Assembly: GCF_003589595.1 (NCBI RefSeq) | Contig: NW_020653856.1 | Location: 350,569 to 414,568 of the forward strand | DNA length: 64,000 nucleotides | Source: Hyposmocoma kahamanoa | Lineage: Eukaryota > Arthropoda > Insecta > Lepidoptera > Cosmopterigidae | Direction: 5' to 3' | In this document: one piece after another, positions 47,460 to 58,876 of the stretch | How the letters are laid out: every line of letters starts with the position of its first letter | How positions within the stretch are numbered: the first letter of the stretch is position 1 | The notes under the pieces: generated by a model | The model's input: the letters and a program-made list of their open reading frames with translations, nothing else | Told to the model about the DNA's origin: nothing | Databases searched by the model: none | Made by a program: the position numbers and the translations under genes

Positions 47460-48160
47460 AAAATTCGCATCCGGCCGATGAGGGGTTCCACTAAACCCTA
47501 GTTCCCCCTTCACAAGCTGGTTAAGGCGCGTACGGACTAAAGCCCGGATTGTATATGGATCTATAATCATACATGTAAAACTATTTGACAACCAATTTTG
47601 AGATGCAGGTTTCTTATAATTTGTACCGTACGTGTGAGTCATACGTCGCGACATACGAAAATTTGCAACAATTGAGCCATCTCAACGGAAAAATTTGACA
47701 GCACTGCGTTCTGAACGGTGGGGGATTGTGCAGAGGCAAGTCCACGAGATTGAAGAGCAGCGTAACGCTGAACTCCGCCATTGCCTATAATTACGTTGGC
47801 GGTGCTCACGTACCCTCGAAGTGCACAAGGGTTCACCGGGAAGACTGGCTACATTACTCATCTTCGAGGTCATCAGCACCAGCCCAACTAGGAGTCGAAA
47901 TGGTCGCCAGGACGGAACATGGTCAGATAGATAGATGTGTAAGGTCACTACACGTCGTAGTGTCAACACCCGAATGGCTGCGATGACGGTCCAACGACTA
48001 CGAAGGTTCAAATGGGGCATTTTCATATCCCACGTTCCGAGGCGATAGTTGAACGGCTGTGCCGACGATGAATCGGCTTTTCAATGCGACATGCGTGCTA
48101 AAATATGATCGCCTCAAGCCGATTCCGCGTCGACATGCGTAGTGACACTCAGTATCGTAT
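47460..48160 (-). mobile_element. Unclassified dispersed repeat (probable)
   Basis: GC-richer than its surroundings, with overlapping open frames on both strands (65, 114 and 86 codons), which is common for moderately young repeats. An inverted pair AATCGGCTT/AAGCCGATT (about 48,071 and 48,117) and a repeated CGACATGCGT word (about 48,089 and 48,132) mark its upper edge; the lower edge is 'GGGGTTCCACTAAACCC' at 47,482. I associate this text with lepidopteran repeats but cannot name a class. No reverse transcriptase or transposase motif was seen. Confidence 0.35.
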
Positions 48161-48347
48161 TGTTTGTGAATGTTATGGAATTTTAATTACTTTTTAATTA
48201 TGTACCAGCAACGGTACTGTCGATTATTAATTTGTATTTTATTTTTCTTGCATTGTATTGCATGTGAAATAAACTGGTTTTGATATTATTACAAATCAAG
48301 TTTTTAAGAGCATTTTATGTTGAATAACTTTATTTTTTGGTCTCTTA

Positions 48348-48795
48348 CTACCCACTGCTCAACCACGTTGAATCAATACAGACTGGGGACATATATGTCA
48401 TCAGCATATCGCAACTTACTGCGGACACAGGCCTCTCCCAATATGCGCTATTTTGCTCGGTCCTTAGTCTCGTCTTGTCTTTAGTCTTTAGTCTAGGTCT
48501 TCTCGCATCTATCTGCTGCCAGCAGCCTTTTAGCAGATCGTCACTCCATCTGGGCATGCCCTACATATCCTACACTACAACCACTCAAGAACTCGTTGTT
48601 CTCATCGGTTCTGCAACAGATATACTCAGCCCATTGTCACTTCAGTTTGTCGTTCAGTTGTACCAGCTTTGTCGACGACCTTGGCTCTCTGTCAGATAAT
48701 CTAATTTCGAATCTTAGTGTCCAGAGACACTTCGAGCATAGCGCGTTCCATAGCTCGCTCTTAACTGGCAGACTAGCTTATATGTATGTACTTTT
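48348..48795 (-). mobile_element. RTE-clade LINE ORF2 C-terminus (decayed)
   Basis: On minus: ERAMERAMLEVS, then TKIRN, then KLK-stop-QWAEYI, later MPRWSDDLLKG. These match the RTE segments QRAMERAMLGVSLRD.IRN, KLKWQWAGHI and RP..RWSDDL in the right order. Stops and frameshifts separate them. The antisense 120-codon ORF at 48,337-48,699 is a shadow. Confidence 0.7.
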
Positions 48796-49084
48796 AAAAT
48801 AATAGTTTGGTTTAATGTACCGGTGCTCTTGAAATAGTTTCAGTTTCAGTGCAATTGGTTGGAATTTATATTGCCTCTTTCAACACTAATTAAACAGCTT
48901 ACAAATATGACAAAAATGAATTGATTTCTTCAATGACTTATATCCGTCGATACCGTAACAAACATCCTTTCGTGTTAAAATTGTCCGACGTAATCCACGC
49001 GGCCCGTATGATCTATAGCATTGAGAGAGAATGTTCTTTGGACTGATAATCATCTAAAATATCGAATCAGGCACACTGGTATAA

Positions 49085-49222
49085 TGCGGCTTGGGAAAGT
49101 TTCCCAAGGGTTGTGAATCTACTTCTACTTTTCCTTTGGCGTTAGCGAGAGTTATTACTATTATAGGAATGAAAGCCATACCGTCTCACGGATTCAAATC
49201 GTCGACCTCGCAATTGAGAGGC
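49085..49222 (-). mobile_element. SINE family D, head and body
   Basis: On minus: 'CTCAATTGCGAGGTCGACG' and 'ATTTGAATCCGTGAGACGG' (B-box-like) are followed by 'CTCTCGCTAACGCCAAAGG'. A family S copy abuts its 5' side, so S probably inserted into or beside it. Confidence 0.5.
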
Positions 49223-49481
49223 TTTTTTATGACATCGAGTAACGGGTCGAATAAGTCGTGCGTAAGCGATACGTCTACCCATAACAGTTGCAGTACCAAT
49301 CAAGGCTGCTTCCGTCACACTGAGGCATAATGTTGACAAGGTTAAACTATGCCAGGAGTTTCACCAGCACCTTGGCCTTGCCAAAAAGGAACGCAGTAAT
49401 GCTCACATTACTACTTGGTGGCAGAACTGGTTTCAGTAGTTCCCCGAACGAACTCTTTGACAAGACACTCTAGAGCTAATA
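49223..49481 (-). mobile_element. Retroposon family S, near full length
   Basis: On minus it runs from 'TTATTAGCTCTAGAGTGTC' (head) and 'GTAGTAATGTGAGCATTACT' through 'GGTGCTGGTGAAACTCC' and 'CTGCAACTGTTATGGGTAG' to 'GACTTATTCGACCCGTTAC' and the A-run. It supports the head seen at 25.8 and 63.8 kb. Confidence 0.75.
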
Positions 49482-50517
49482 AAGAATTTACAGTATTTTA
49501 TAATTGTTGTAATTTCAACGCAATAATGTGTTTGATTTAGGATTAGAGAATGCGTGACGAGCGAATATGTTTTTGTTCGTAAGAATATGGACTACGGTTT
49601 AGGGAAGGTAAGGGTAAATTCACCTCTACAGTGAAGGGTGGACCAAAGGGTGAATAGATAACCCTCCTGGGCACTAACTCGTGTGGAATTAATTTGCTTT
49701 CGTACTGGTGAACGTTTTACATGAGTGTTAACTTACGATTTCATTTTAGAAGAGAAATCTACATGCGTACCCAGATGCCTTCAATAGTACGGATGTATGC
49801 TAATGTATGTGGGGTAGATTCGTACTTATTACAATATTATTCTCTTCGGTACTGTATCCGCTCACGCGATACATGCAGCCGTAGACGCATACCACACCTA
49901 GAGGTGCCGGTGATGATTTTATACCGATTTATCAGATATCGAAGTTATAACAGGTGAAAGAATTAATATTAATTGCTATTTCGGTAACTACTCTAACAAA
50001 CCATAAAGTTTTTAATGCCTGGGTCTGTCATTTAAAAAAAATAAACTTCAAAAATACGTCACGACAATCGTGTGTGTTATTGTTTGGGCTGGTGATTTCG
50101 GTGTCTATTTATTTCAAAATACCGTAAGTAGCGTTTTTTTAAGTTTACCCTGAATATAAACGTTTATAAACTATACTTTAAGGAGTAATTTCATGGTAAA
50201 CGTTAGAACCACTCAAACGGAATATTATCATATTTATCCAAGTACACCAAAAATTTAATTAGTGCTTTTTAAGTGCAGGATTTGCGGTGTATTACTGCAT
50301 TTTATTTGAGATGTTTTTGTTGGTAGTACGGAGGGTGTTTATTTAGCAATACAGAATAATAATTTTTATTTATAAAAACTTATATTTAAACTGAAGCCTT
50401 TCCTATTTCGCTAAACCCAATTAGCCGCCATTTTGCGGTAGGAGGAGCGCATCGCGTGAGCGGTTATAGTGATACAGATTTAAAAAATAAAATATTCGTA
50501 CATTCAAATTTGATTCT
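49482..50517. other. No gene recognised
   Basis: Unique AT-rich DNA. A 78-codon ORF at 49,721-49,957 is unrecognised. Confidence 0.5.
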
Positions 50518-50645
50518 TGGGCCAGGAGAAATATTTGTATGACCTACATTTATTTATCTCGTGAGTTTGGGTGTAATTTGTGTGTCCATGGCACCAGCGA
50601 TACAGGGTTGCCCTAGTGCGGGGCAATGAGTGTGTGCGTTACTAT
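50518..50645 (+). mobile_element. SINE family A, 5'-truncated
   Basis: It starts within 'CTTGGGCCAGGAGAAAT' after the B box; the body has lost the 'GTGGTGGTCTAT' segment and ends 'GGGGCAATGAGTGTGTGCG'. Confidence 0.75.
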
Positions 50646-50682
50646 TATATTAACTTGTAATTTAGTTTGTTCATCGTAGTCA

Positions 50683-50866
50683 ACCCATTATACGTCCCTC
50701 TACTGAGCACGAGTGTCTTCTAACGAAAAGGCAAGTCTAACACGGGTTGGGGATTCACATGTTTTTCAAGAGTTGTAAACCTTCTTCGACGTGAAGGTTT
50801 CACCACGGCGTTGTCCTTCGCCGTTGGCGAGAGGCGCGGCTAAAAAATTTAATTTCGACTTCCGAT
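50683..50866 (-). mobile_element. SINE family D, 3' two thirds
   Basis: On minus: 'GCCGCGCCTCTCGCCAACGG', 'CGAAGGACAACGCCGTGGTG', 'AAACCTTCACGTCGAAG', 'AATCCCCAACCCGTGTTAG' and the terminus 'CAGTAGAGGGACGTATAATG'. Without a head. Confidence 0.65.
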
Positions 50867-51000
50867 TGAGTTTTTGACGATTTTTGGTAAACCAAGAACC
50901 AAAAATAAGGGAAAAACCTCGACATATTTGGTAGTTGTAAACTGCTTGATTACTCTGATCGCTTTCCCAAATTTTACGTCATAATCATAAAAATAATTTA

Positions 51001-51223
51001 AACTGCCTCCGTGGCCGAACGGTTACCATGCCGGACTGCCACGTAGAGGTCCGATTCCCGGGCCGGGAGAAATGTTTGTATGGCCTACATTTATTTCTCT
51101 CGTGAGTTTGGGTGTAATTTGTGGCTGTCTATATGTGTGTCCATGGCACCCGCGACACAGGGTTTCCCTAGTGCGGGGCTATGTTGAGTGTGTGCGTTAT
51201 TTATTATTTATTTATTTATTTAA
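51001..51223 (+). mobile_element. SINE family A, nearly complete
   Basis: 'CTGCCTCCGTGGCCGAACGG' (A-box region); the B box has lost a few bases (AGGTCCGATTCCCGGG) and so is probably inactive. The body is close to consensus, ending 'GTGTGTGCGTTATTTATTA' with a TTTAT-rich tail. Confidence 0.85.
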
Positions 51224-51840
51224 TCAATCTCGAAGATCGTGAACAAGTGTCGGACCTATATATTTTGCATAAATTGTTTATTTATTCTAACCTAAATTTT
51301 CAATTGGTCGAGAATCGTCTGTGCACATTTCACAGCTGTATAGTTCACCATTTATAAATTAATAATGTTTCACAAAATTTGCAATTCATAATGTACATAC
51401 ATTAGAAATTAAATATTTTGACGTTACCTTTCATGTATGTTTACAAATTTGTCGAACAGCGTTTATAATTATTTAAAAAATCAATAGAAAATAAACCGCG
51501 CGCAAAAAGAAACTAGACAGACTTGTTGTTGAAAATGTACTTAAAACTACACTTTACTTAAAAAGCGCACACCACTCATGTGCATGAAAATTTATAATCG
51601 ACTAACCAATTAACTAAAAAATAAAAGCTGACATTTAAGTAAAAGAAAGACAACTGCACTGTATAAATACCTAATTAAAAAGGGGTATTGTAGTGTAAAT
51701 GATTACTTGGAAGATTAAATTATGCATGCTTCTATACAATGGCTGAAAAGATGAACTCTAATGTAATAACTACCATTCTGTACAAACCTATTCAATGGAA
51801 ATAAACCTCATTTCCATTCATAAAGTCATTGATTACGAGA
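51224..51840. other. No gene recognised
   Basis: AT-rich unique DNA. Confidence 0.5.
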
Positions 51841-52021
51841 TTGGTGAAATTACAGGCACATGGTACATGTTACCGATGTCTCAGGGTGACGGGTGCAGTG
51901 GCAGTGCCCGTCAAACCTTTGCGATTTAAAGCTCTGAGTGGTACTGCAACTGTTATGGACAGGTGTGTCGTTTACCACCAGGTGCACGACTTGTTCGTCC
52001 CTTCACTTGATATCATAAAAA
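51841..52021 (+). mobile_element. Retroposon family S, 5'-truncated
   Basis: It begins at 'GGTGAAATTACAGGCACATG' and carries 'CTCAGGGTGACGGGTGCAG', 'TTTGCGATTTAAAGCTCTG' and 'CACTTGATATCATAAAAAT'. The longest ORF of the window (51,829-52,269, 146 codons) starts in this copy and is not a gene. Confidence 0.8.
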
Positions 52022-52383
52022 TAGTACATGTAGCCACTGGGATTCGAACCGTCGACTTGGTAAACCTAAATCTGAAACCTGTGCTCGGTGGCGCACTACA
52101 AAATATAGCGACATTTGTCTGCTCAGCCGTGATGCGTGATCGCAGCTCGCCCCACCCCACGCCACGTGCGTCCGGATATCCCCACCATGATTTATGGGAG
52201 AACAATTTCCGCGACAAGATTGACGGAGTGTTCGAGTTATTGCCCATATCGAATTCAATTGATATATAAATGATTTAATGTCTTGGTTGTAAGTATTACA
52301 TGAACAACTAAAAATAGACAGTTAAAATTAATCAGTAAAGAAAAGCGATAAGAAGATTTAATAGCAGTAGCGTTAATTGTGAA
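52022..52383. other. Unclassified, partly repeat-like
   Basis: 'GTAGCCACTGGGATTCG' plus 'AACCGTCGACTTGG' at the start resembles a SINE head on minus. Downstream nothing is recognised, though ORFs stay open on both strands to 52,269. Confidence 0.3.
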
Positions 52384-52655
52384 TGAGTTCGTCCAGGGAA
52401 ATGCTGCCATCCTACTTCCGCCGCCAAGCAGAAATGTGAACATTGCTGTGTTAAAGTTTGGACAAGTAAGGGTGCTGGTGAAATTACAAGCACATGAGTC
52501 TTGTCAATTTATGTCTCAGGGTGACGGGCGCAATGGCAGTGACCCTCAGATCTTTGCCATTTAAAGGTAAGTAGCATTGCAACTGTTATGGATAGGCATG
52601 TCGCTTACCACCAGGCGCACGCCTTATTAGTCCCGTCACTTGGTATTATATAAAA
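52384..52655 (+). mobile_element. Retroposon family S
   Basis: Nearly full length, from 'GAGTTCGTCCAGGGAAATGC' to 'CCCGTCACTTGGTATTATA'. It follows the 51.8 kb copy in the same orientation after about 360 bp. Confidence 0.8.
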
Positions 52656-53255
52656 TAAAAATTTGTAAATGTGACATCCAATCAAATTCGACATAACATT
52701 TATGAAGAAACAAAATTTTGACGTTATTTTTGGTGAAACGAGAGTACAATGCCGTTTGACAATAAATAATGTCGTAAAGGGAACACGATATTATACGAGA
52801 GATAAAACATCTTCTACAATTGTCAATTTTGTGAAACAGACAATGCTCGACCAATTGAGAATTTAGGTTAGGATGAACAATTTGATGCAAAATATTATAT
52901 TCACATATACACTTCGAGACTGACCATACAAATTCAACGTAATGTTGAAAGCGATTAGGGTAATCAAGCAGCTTACATAATACTACAAATGTCGAGGTAT
53001 TCCCTTATTTTTGGCTCTTGGTTTATCAGAAATCGTCAATAAACACAATTGTGAGTCGGAATTAAATTTTTTAAACTTTTCCCTTTAATACAACACAAGT
53101 CAAACTGGGAAGTGAGAAAGTGACAAGCGACGCGATTGTGTTACTCAACGAAATCAATTCCCATTTGAGTGTTGTACTGCATGCACTATCGATAAAGAAT
53201 ATTTTTTTATGACTTAAATGATATATCGTATGTTCTTTTACGTCTTATTGTTATG
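52656..53255. other. No gene recognised
   Basis: AT-rich unique DNA; an 84-codon minus ORF at 52,636-52,890 is unrecognised. Confidence 0.5.
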
Positions 53256-53420
53256 TTTTTTATGATACGAAGTGACAGAACGAACAAGTCGAGGACCTGC
53301 TGACAACGCGCCTGTCCATAACAGTTGCAGTGCCACTCAGAGCTTTAAATCATAAAGACGTCACCTTGAGAAACAAGTTGACAAATCCCATGTGCCTGTA
53401 ATTTAACCAGAACCCTTACT
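53256..53420 (-). mobile_element. Retroposon family S, 3' half
   Basis: On minus: 'GTAAGGGTTCTGGTTAAATT', 'ACAGGCACATGGGATTTGTC', 'GATTTAAAGCTCTGAGTGGC' and 'TATGGACAGGCGCGTTGTC' to the A-run at 53,256. Confidence 0.8.
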
Positions 53421-54900
53421 AAAATTATTATAAGTGGTTATGTAGTTTACATCCTCGCCTCTCTCCTTTGCCCTAAAAAATAATTGTTTAAATCTTGAAC
53501 GGAACAGTCGGTATTCTCCGGAAATGGCAGGGATTTATGTTCAAGAACCGGCAAACGACACGTGCCGTATCGAGCAGCATCGGTTTTGCATTTGTGCTCA
53601 CACATGCCACAGAAAGCCAACCATCTTTAGTTGTTAGCGACACTAGTTGCAATGAAACCGTACACGGACAAAATAATTGAGATTATATCATTGCACATCA
53701 AAGTGTACTTCTGGCATTTCTCAGCTTTCACGGAGCCCCCTACCATGTGAGATATTATTCCAATCATAATTTTTTAACGAAATTATTCTATAAATGTATG
53801 CTATGTGACATTATTATCGATGCGTGTGTCGATAATCGATGATAATGCCGAACCTCACCAGCACAGTACTTTTAAAAACTTTTTTTATTTGCCGCCGTCG
53901 GGAAGAGTTTAGGCGAAAGTTTTAACCGTGTAAATAACGTTTAGTGATTTACACCCGCCCTACTTTCCTGTGTGAAGTTATACTGATTTCCGTGATGGAA
54001 TAATACCTTATTTTCTTGAAAAAGCATTGTTATCATATCACGTAACAGATACAATTCCATTTTCGTACAGATTCAAATCTACGTAAAACAAGACACACTT
54101 GGGAACAAAAACACCCATCTACCGCCTCTGGCTTTAAATTTCATTCTGATTATTCTGGTGTTACGGTTTTTACCATCGTTTAGTAGGTACCAGGTAATTT
54201 ATCGACCTTTACATAATCAGAATCGATTGTTAATGTTCTACCGTTTATTTCAAAGGGGTTAAACACAAATTGCAGTTTTCGTTCTGCCTGTAAAAAGGCA
54301 TAAATCAAAATTGTTCTAATTACATTTATTACAAATTACACGTTTCATATTTAATAATCTATCTTTATTATTAAGTTGACGATTGGTTTGTAAAATATTG
54401 TCAACATATATTATTATTAGATATATTGTTGGATTAATGGATACAATACTCTCGGTAGTTGTCCAGGTTGCAGCAATAGTAAGACGCCATATTGTACTTT
54501 TCATTTATCGTTATTGCAGCCATATCTAAAAATAAATTTGCGATGGCTTGATATTTTTTCTGTCAGATGAAAATTAATAATTAATTACAATACGTTCCTT
54601 TGTATTTTTGTTATTTCTCCCTCTCTTTTTGTGACACTTAGGTAATAGTTACTGGAAAATGTTACGTTATAACAACAACTGTGGTGTAGGTAAAACCAAG
54701 GGTTTTAATTAGTAAAGCTTACCTGTCAACTCGTCGCACTTTCCCTTGGCTCTCGACGAGCGCTGTAGAACAACACTGTTGCAGTATGTTAATTAAAATT
54801 TGCTCAATCAACAACGACGTTGCGTATTTCCAACAAAATTAGTTTGAGAAAAAACGAACCATTCATTTTTCGAATGCAAACAAGAAATAATTTCATTACA
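53421..54900. other. No gene recognised
   Basis: Unique sequence; ORFs under 63 codons, none recognised. Confidence 0.5.
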
Positions 54901-54995
54901 TTGGTGGCGCAGTGATTAGCATTGTGGACGCTAGATGAGGAGGTTCCGGGTTGGATTCCCGGCAAGACCAATTCGGGAAACGATTTTTTTTTATA
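54901..54995 (+). mobile_element. SINE family C head; left arm of inverted pair
   Basis: 'GGTGGCGCAGTGATTAGC' (A box) and 'GTTCCGGGTTGGATTCCCGG' (B box) are followed by 'CAAGACCAATTCGGGAAACG' and a T-run. The adjoining minus-strand copy faces it tail to tail. Confidence 0.7.
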
Positions 54996-55009
54996 TTCCG
55001 GACCACACC

Positions 55010-55205
55010 AATTGGTTGGTCTTAAACTAGAGAAATTTCTGTACTATGAGTGCCAGAGCAACGGAAATCACTCTGGGGCATTTCCCGAAACACCTGGACC
55101 AGAACCGATTTAGAAAAGTTCATTTCCCAAATTCGTCTTACCGGGAATCGAACCCGGGACCTCCGCTTCTGGCACCCACAGTGTAAACCATCGAGGTCGT
55201 CAAAT
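55010..55205 (-). mobile_element. SINE family C; right arm of inverted pair
   Basis: On minus: 'GACGACCTCGATGGTTTAC', 'GGAGGTCCCGGGTTCGATTC', 'CCGGTAAGACGAATTTGGG', 'TAAATCGGTTCTGGTCCAGG' and 'AGAGTGATTTCCGTTGCTC'. The B box and T-stem are intact. The plus-strand ORF at 54,922-55,113 is a shadow. Confidence 0.7.
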
Positions 55206-56613
55206 TGATTCTGATTGATTTTGATACTTTGGGTGTTATAGGTGTTGTCTCCAAAGATTAATTCCGTTACTCAGGTATGTACAGGGAATTCCCTAGTTTG
55301 AGACAAGATGGTTGTTTTGTGGTTCTCTTGTATAGTATAAACATACCGAACCGGATATTACAGCAAAGTTAAAAAGGAAACCCCTTACAGCAATTTAAAG
55401 CAAAACAAAGATAAACCTCTTTATCAGCGAAATTGCGATAGGCAAATCTAATTATGTGCATGTACCCCAAGGATAGTCCCACATTGTCCGGTGAATCAAT
55501 TGACCCCTTGTTAGTCCCTCGTCATGCTGAGATAAGAGACAACTCATTAAAATGCACTGGCTTCACTCGCCCTACTCGTCTCCGCGTGCCCCTCTACAGG
55601 GGTAACGTTCAATTATTTCTTTTACCAGTTTGGGACAACTTTTCATATCGTGTCCTTATGCATAATTAACTCTCTTGGTGGTGATGTTCAATTGTTTGGA
55701 ATTTGAGGCTTATTTTGTTTGTTCAAGTATGTTTAGGACACATCGAGATAGAAGTCTTTGGTTTGGTTCTTTGAAGATAAATCTTCAATCCTCACACATG
55801 GTCAAATATACATTAAAGTCTTTGCATATAGGAGACCTGGGCTCAGTTACGTAGTATATTTATAAGAAAGAGGAAATAAAATTATATATTATGTGATTGT
55901 TAACTGTAATTTAAATAATACAGCAAACGGCCACAAAAGCAATCAAACTGTTAAAGTTTTCCTTTGAAAATAAAGATTAACAGTTTTCAACAATTTGAAT
56001 TATATAGATATTGAGAATTTATATTCATACATACTTTAGTGTGTGACTATCATTCTACTTAAAACGTTCTTGAATTTAAAAACATACATGTGGCATGATA
56101 AGGAAAACTAGTTAACATTCAAGTTCCAATCTACACAAGCTCTATACAGAATTAAAATTGAAATGCCTCCTTCTAGCAATCTAAAATTCATCTTGACACA
56201 TCGATAACAATACTCAAGAAACCGACGCTACAAAACAACACAGTAGCAAACAAAACGTGACACGTGCGGGCCCGCAACGTCAATCACACGGTAAATTAAC
56301 CGCAGCGCATTGTTCCCCGTGTGAAGAGGCCTTAATGAGAAGTTTGTTTGCAATCGTCGAGTGTAGTGCGGCCCTAACGTGCGCCCGTGTTTGCGCTGCT
56401 GTCGACAAGCTCAAGTCTTTGGAGTTAATTATTGGAACGATCGAATAAACTGACAAAATAAACTTCTTTGATAAGCTATTTTACACATATCTTGTTCCGA
56501 TTGAAGATTTTCTTAAAAACGACCCAGTTAAAAGTCTTAGAACGAACGGGCGTATATGAAGAAACTGATATAGTGAAGGCGATGAGAGACGTCAGGTGAG
56601 GAGACGATCTTTG
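55206..56613. other. No secure gene; one candidate LINE remnant
   Basis: Mostly unique AT-rich DNA. The ORF at 55,454-55,669 is listed separately. Confidence 0.45.
55454..55669 (+). mobile_element. Possible LINE C-terminal remnant (71-codon ORF)
   Basis: The ORF contains RHAEIRDNSLKCTGFTRP, then RLRVPLYRGNVQ. This loosely recalls the SFRCS.F.RP..R.RVPFHRTN segment seen near the end of some insect LINE proteins. No other domain is present. Tentative. Confidence 0.25.
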
Positions 56614-56765
56614 CCTTTGCAGAGGTCCCGGGTTCGATTCCCGGGTCGGGAGACATATTTCTATGGCCTACATTTATTTCTCTCGTCAGTTTGTGTGTAA
56701 TTTCTGATTTTTATGAGTGTGTCCATGGCACCTGCGATATTGGGTTTTTCCAGTGCGGGGCTACA
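56614..56765 (+). mobile_element. SINE family A, truncated both sides
   Basis: It begins in 'GCAGAGGTCCCGGG' with an intact B box 'GGGTTCGATTCCCGGG', keeps the body 'ATTTATTTCTCTCGTCAG', and ends 'CCAGTGCGGGGCTAC', without the GTGTGTGCG end. A LINE fragment follows directly. Confidence 0.75.
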
Positions 56766-56779
56766 AGTGTCCGCTCTTT

Positions 56780-57000
56780 TAATGCAAGACAATCCTATGA
56801 TGCCTATTCGGTCACATCTTAAAAATACTCGGTTAAATATGTGCTCGAACACAAAGTTGCAGGCAGGGAATTCCATTTCGGGGCTGTGCGCATAATAAAA
56901 GATGAAGAAAAGCGCTAGCGCGCTTGAAGGGAATTTCGACCAAGTAAGGATGATATCCCGCCTTACGTCTGGATGTCCGACGACAATAGGGGGCAGGATG
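56780..57000 (-). mobile_element. Non-LTR retrotransposon C-terminal fragment (HPY..IP family)
   Basis: On minus: HPYLVEIPFKRASAF, a frameshift, then KWNSLPAT. Same module as at 41.7-42.0 kb (HPY.V.IP..R, W.SLPA), and the DNA word 'TGGAATTCCCTGCCTGCA' is shared. 5'-truncated and frame-broken. Confidence 0.55.
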
Positions 57001-57005
57001 ACCTG

Positions 57006-57690
57006 ATGGAGCTCAAATTCAAATTCAAAATAATCTTTATTTCATAGGTAAGCATTATTACACTTGAAATCGTCACAATATTAAACTCTACCGCTCATTC
57101 GTAAGGCAGATTCCCCTGAGAAGAATGAGCAAGAAACTCTAGGGGTTGCTCTTTGTAAATAACATTTACAATATTTTTTTTTTAAATTTGAAACATCAGA
57201 GATCGAGACTACCTCCATGAGCTAAACGGGTTACTACCACGGATTTTTGTCATCCAAGTACGCAGAAGTTGTATAATAACCTTTAGTATACAGTTTTTGT
57301 TTCACTATAGTTTTAAACCTCGTGAAAGGCAAATTTTGTATATCAACCGGAATCTTGTTATAGAAGCGTATACATTGCCCTTCAAATGATTTTTTGACTT
57401 TGTGAAGACGACTATCAAGAAAAGCTAGTTTATTTCTATTCCTCGTATTAATGTTATGTCTGTCACTATTTTTCATAAATAAATTACTATTCCTTTTAAC
57501 ATAAATTACATTCTCATAAATGTACTGTGAGGCTAGTGTAAGAATGTTAATTTCCTTAAACTTATCTCTCAAAGATACTTTGGGGCCCAGATTGTAAATT
57601 GCCCTAACTGCACGTTTCTGCAGGACAAAGATTCTGTTGATATCGGCGGCATTACCCCAAAACTCATGGGCACACTAACAGAAATATATT
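57006..57690 (-). mobile_element. Non-LTR retrotransposon 3' end, ORF2 C-terminus intact
   Basis: On minus from about 57,690: FWGNAADINRIFVLQKRAV, KVSLRDKFKEINILT, then HNINTRNRNKLAF, SFEGQCIRFYNKIP and a terminal DDKNPW before the stop near 57,234. This is the C-terminus of a jockey-like reverse transcriptase ORF common in Lepidoptera. The frame runs about 150 codons without a stop, from an in-frame TAG near 57,680 onwards. The 3' UTR (57,006-57,233) ends in 'TTTGAATTTGAATTTGAGC'. A SINE C fragment borders the 5' break. The 112-codon ORF (57,234-57,572) is the part after its first methionine. Confidence 0.75.
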
Positions 57691-57694
57691 CTGT

Positions 57695-57745
57695 AGAACT
57701 GTAATACCAGAGCAACGGAATTCACTCCGGGGCGGCACTACCCAG
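57695..57745 (-). mobile_element. SINE family C body fragment
   Basis: On minus 'CCGGAGTGAATTCCGTTGC' then 'TCTGGTATTACAG' matches the body of the 55.0 kb copy. Confidence 0.5.
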
Positions 57746-58251
57746 AACTCTATTTTACTCTATTTCAGTCATTGTAATTTGTTTATTGGTGAGTATTTTA
57801 TGTTTTTTAAACCTAAGTGTGAGATTTGTATATCAAAACATCTAGCTCTTAAAAAAATATATATTAACAAGCTGGATACACGATGGGTTTTTTAAAAAAG
57901 CTCTTTCGATAACTTCAGTCGTAAGCCCAACACTAGGAGCAAAGCGAGCTAAGGGAGCCCTTGTTGTGACCGTCAAGAGATTCTGAGACAGTGTGGCGGT
58001 TTGCTATTATTGTTGTCGCGTTTTTGGTCTGGAACTTCGGGATTCGCGGGGCGAATGTGGCTTACGCAATGTGGAGTGGAACGCTACAATGGATTGCGCA
58101 GAACACAGATTCTCTCTGAGCATTGTCGTGTGAAATTTTTGCTTAATTTGAAAATTATCAAATTTTTGCCGTAGCGGTATCTTTACAGCTGCTACCAGCG
58201 ACTGACTAGAGACGTAGAAAAAGTTAAAATTGATTTCAACTTATTATATAC
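57746..58251. other. No gene recognised
   Basis: Unique sequence; nothing recognised. Confidence 0.45.
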
Positions 58252-58412
58252 TCCACAGCTGGGTACTGGTTTCCTTTAAGGACAGATCATAGTGGCACAC
58301 TAGCCTAAAGCGGGTTGGAGACTTTCACGTTTTCCACAGGTTATGGAACTTTTGCGACACGCAGGTTTCGTCACGACGTTATCCTTTACAGTTAACGAAA
58401 GATATTTCTACT
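58252..58412 (-). mobile_element. SINE family D, 3' part
   Basis: On minus: 'GATAACGTCGTGACGAAACC', 'TGCGTGTCGCAAAAGTTCC', 'AGTCTCCAACCCGCTTTAGG', 'CTAGTGTGCCACTATG' and the terminus 'CCAGTACCCAGCTGTGGAG'. Confidence 0.65.
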
Positions 58413-58734
58413 AAACATACGTAACTGTTATCTCACAGGGCTGTTGGCTGGCAACAATGTTGCCACCTTGATAGTTGTGCACATGGCCGCGTTTCGATTT
58501 TTGTAGTGACCTAGGTGGCTTTGAGTTCCTTATATAGGTTATAATTAATGGATTGCTGGTTGGTGCTAAGTTTTTTGTTTACCAAAACCAAAGGACAGCA
58601 GTGCAAAATGTTCCTATACAAGTTATGTAATACTAATACTTCGTGTTTCGTTAAAATACTAAATTAATGTTTGTACATAGCAAAAAGTTTAGTAAAGAGT
58701 TAAATTAGTGACGACTTCTGTGCACTATGTTTTT

Positions 58735-58876
58735 CGAACAAACCAACGTTTCGGGTTTTTACATGTCTCAAAGTCACCGCTGACTGGCCAAACAAACATC
58801 GGCATTTATATTAAAAATAAATAGTTACATTTCCAAAGTCCAGCTGTAGCAAAAACCTAAGAATTCGATACATTAT
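58735..58876 (+). mobile_element. Repeat family G, copy 4
   Basis: 'TCGAACAAACCAACGTTTCG', 'TTTTTACATGTCTCAAAGTC' and 'ACCGCTGACTGGCC', ending in 'GCAAAAACCTAAGAATTCGA', the terminus shared with copy 2. Confidence 0.6.

Noticed and set aside
48337..48699. 120-codon plus ORF
   Set aside because: Antisense shadow of the RTE fragment on the minus strand.
51829..52269. 146-codon plus-strand ORF, longest of the window
   Set aside because: Its first half is retroposon S and the rest has no domain; the opposite strand is equally open.
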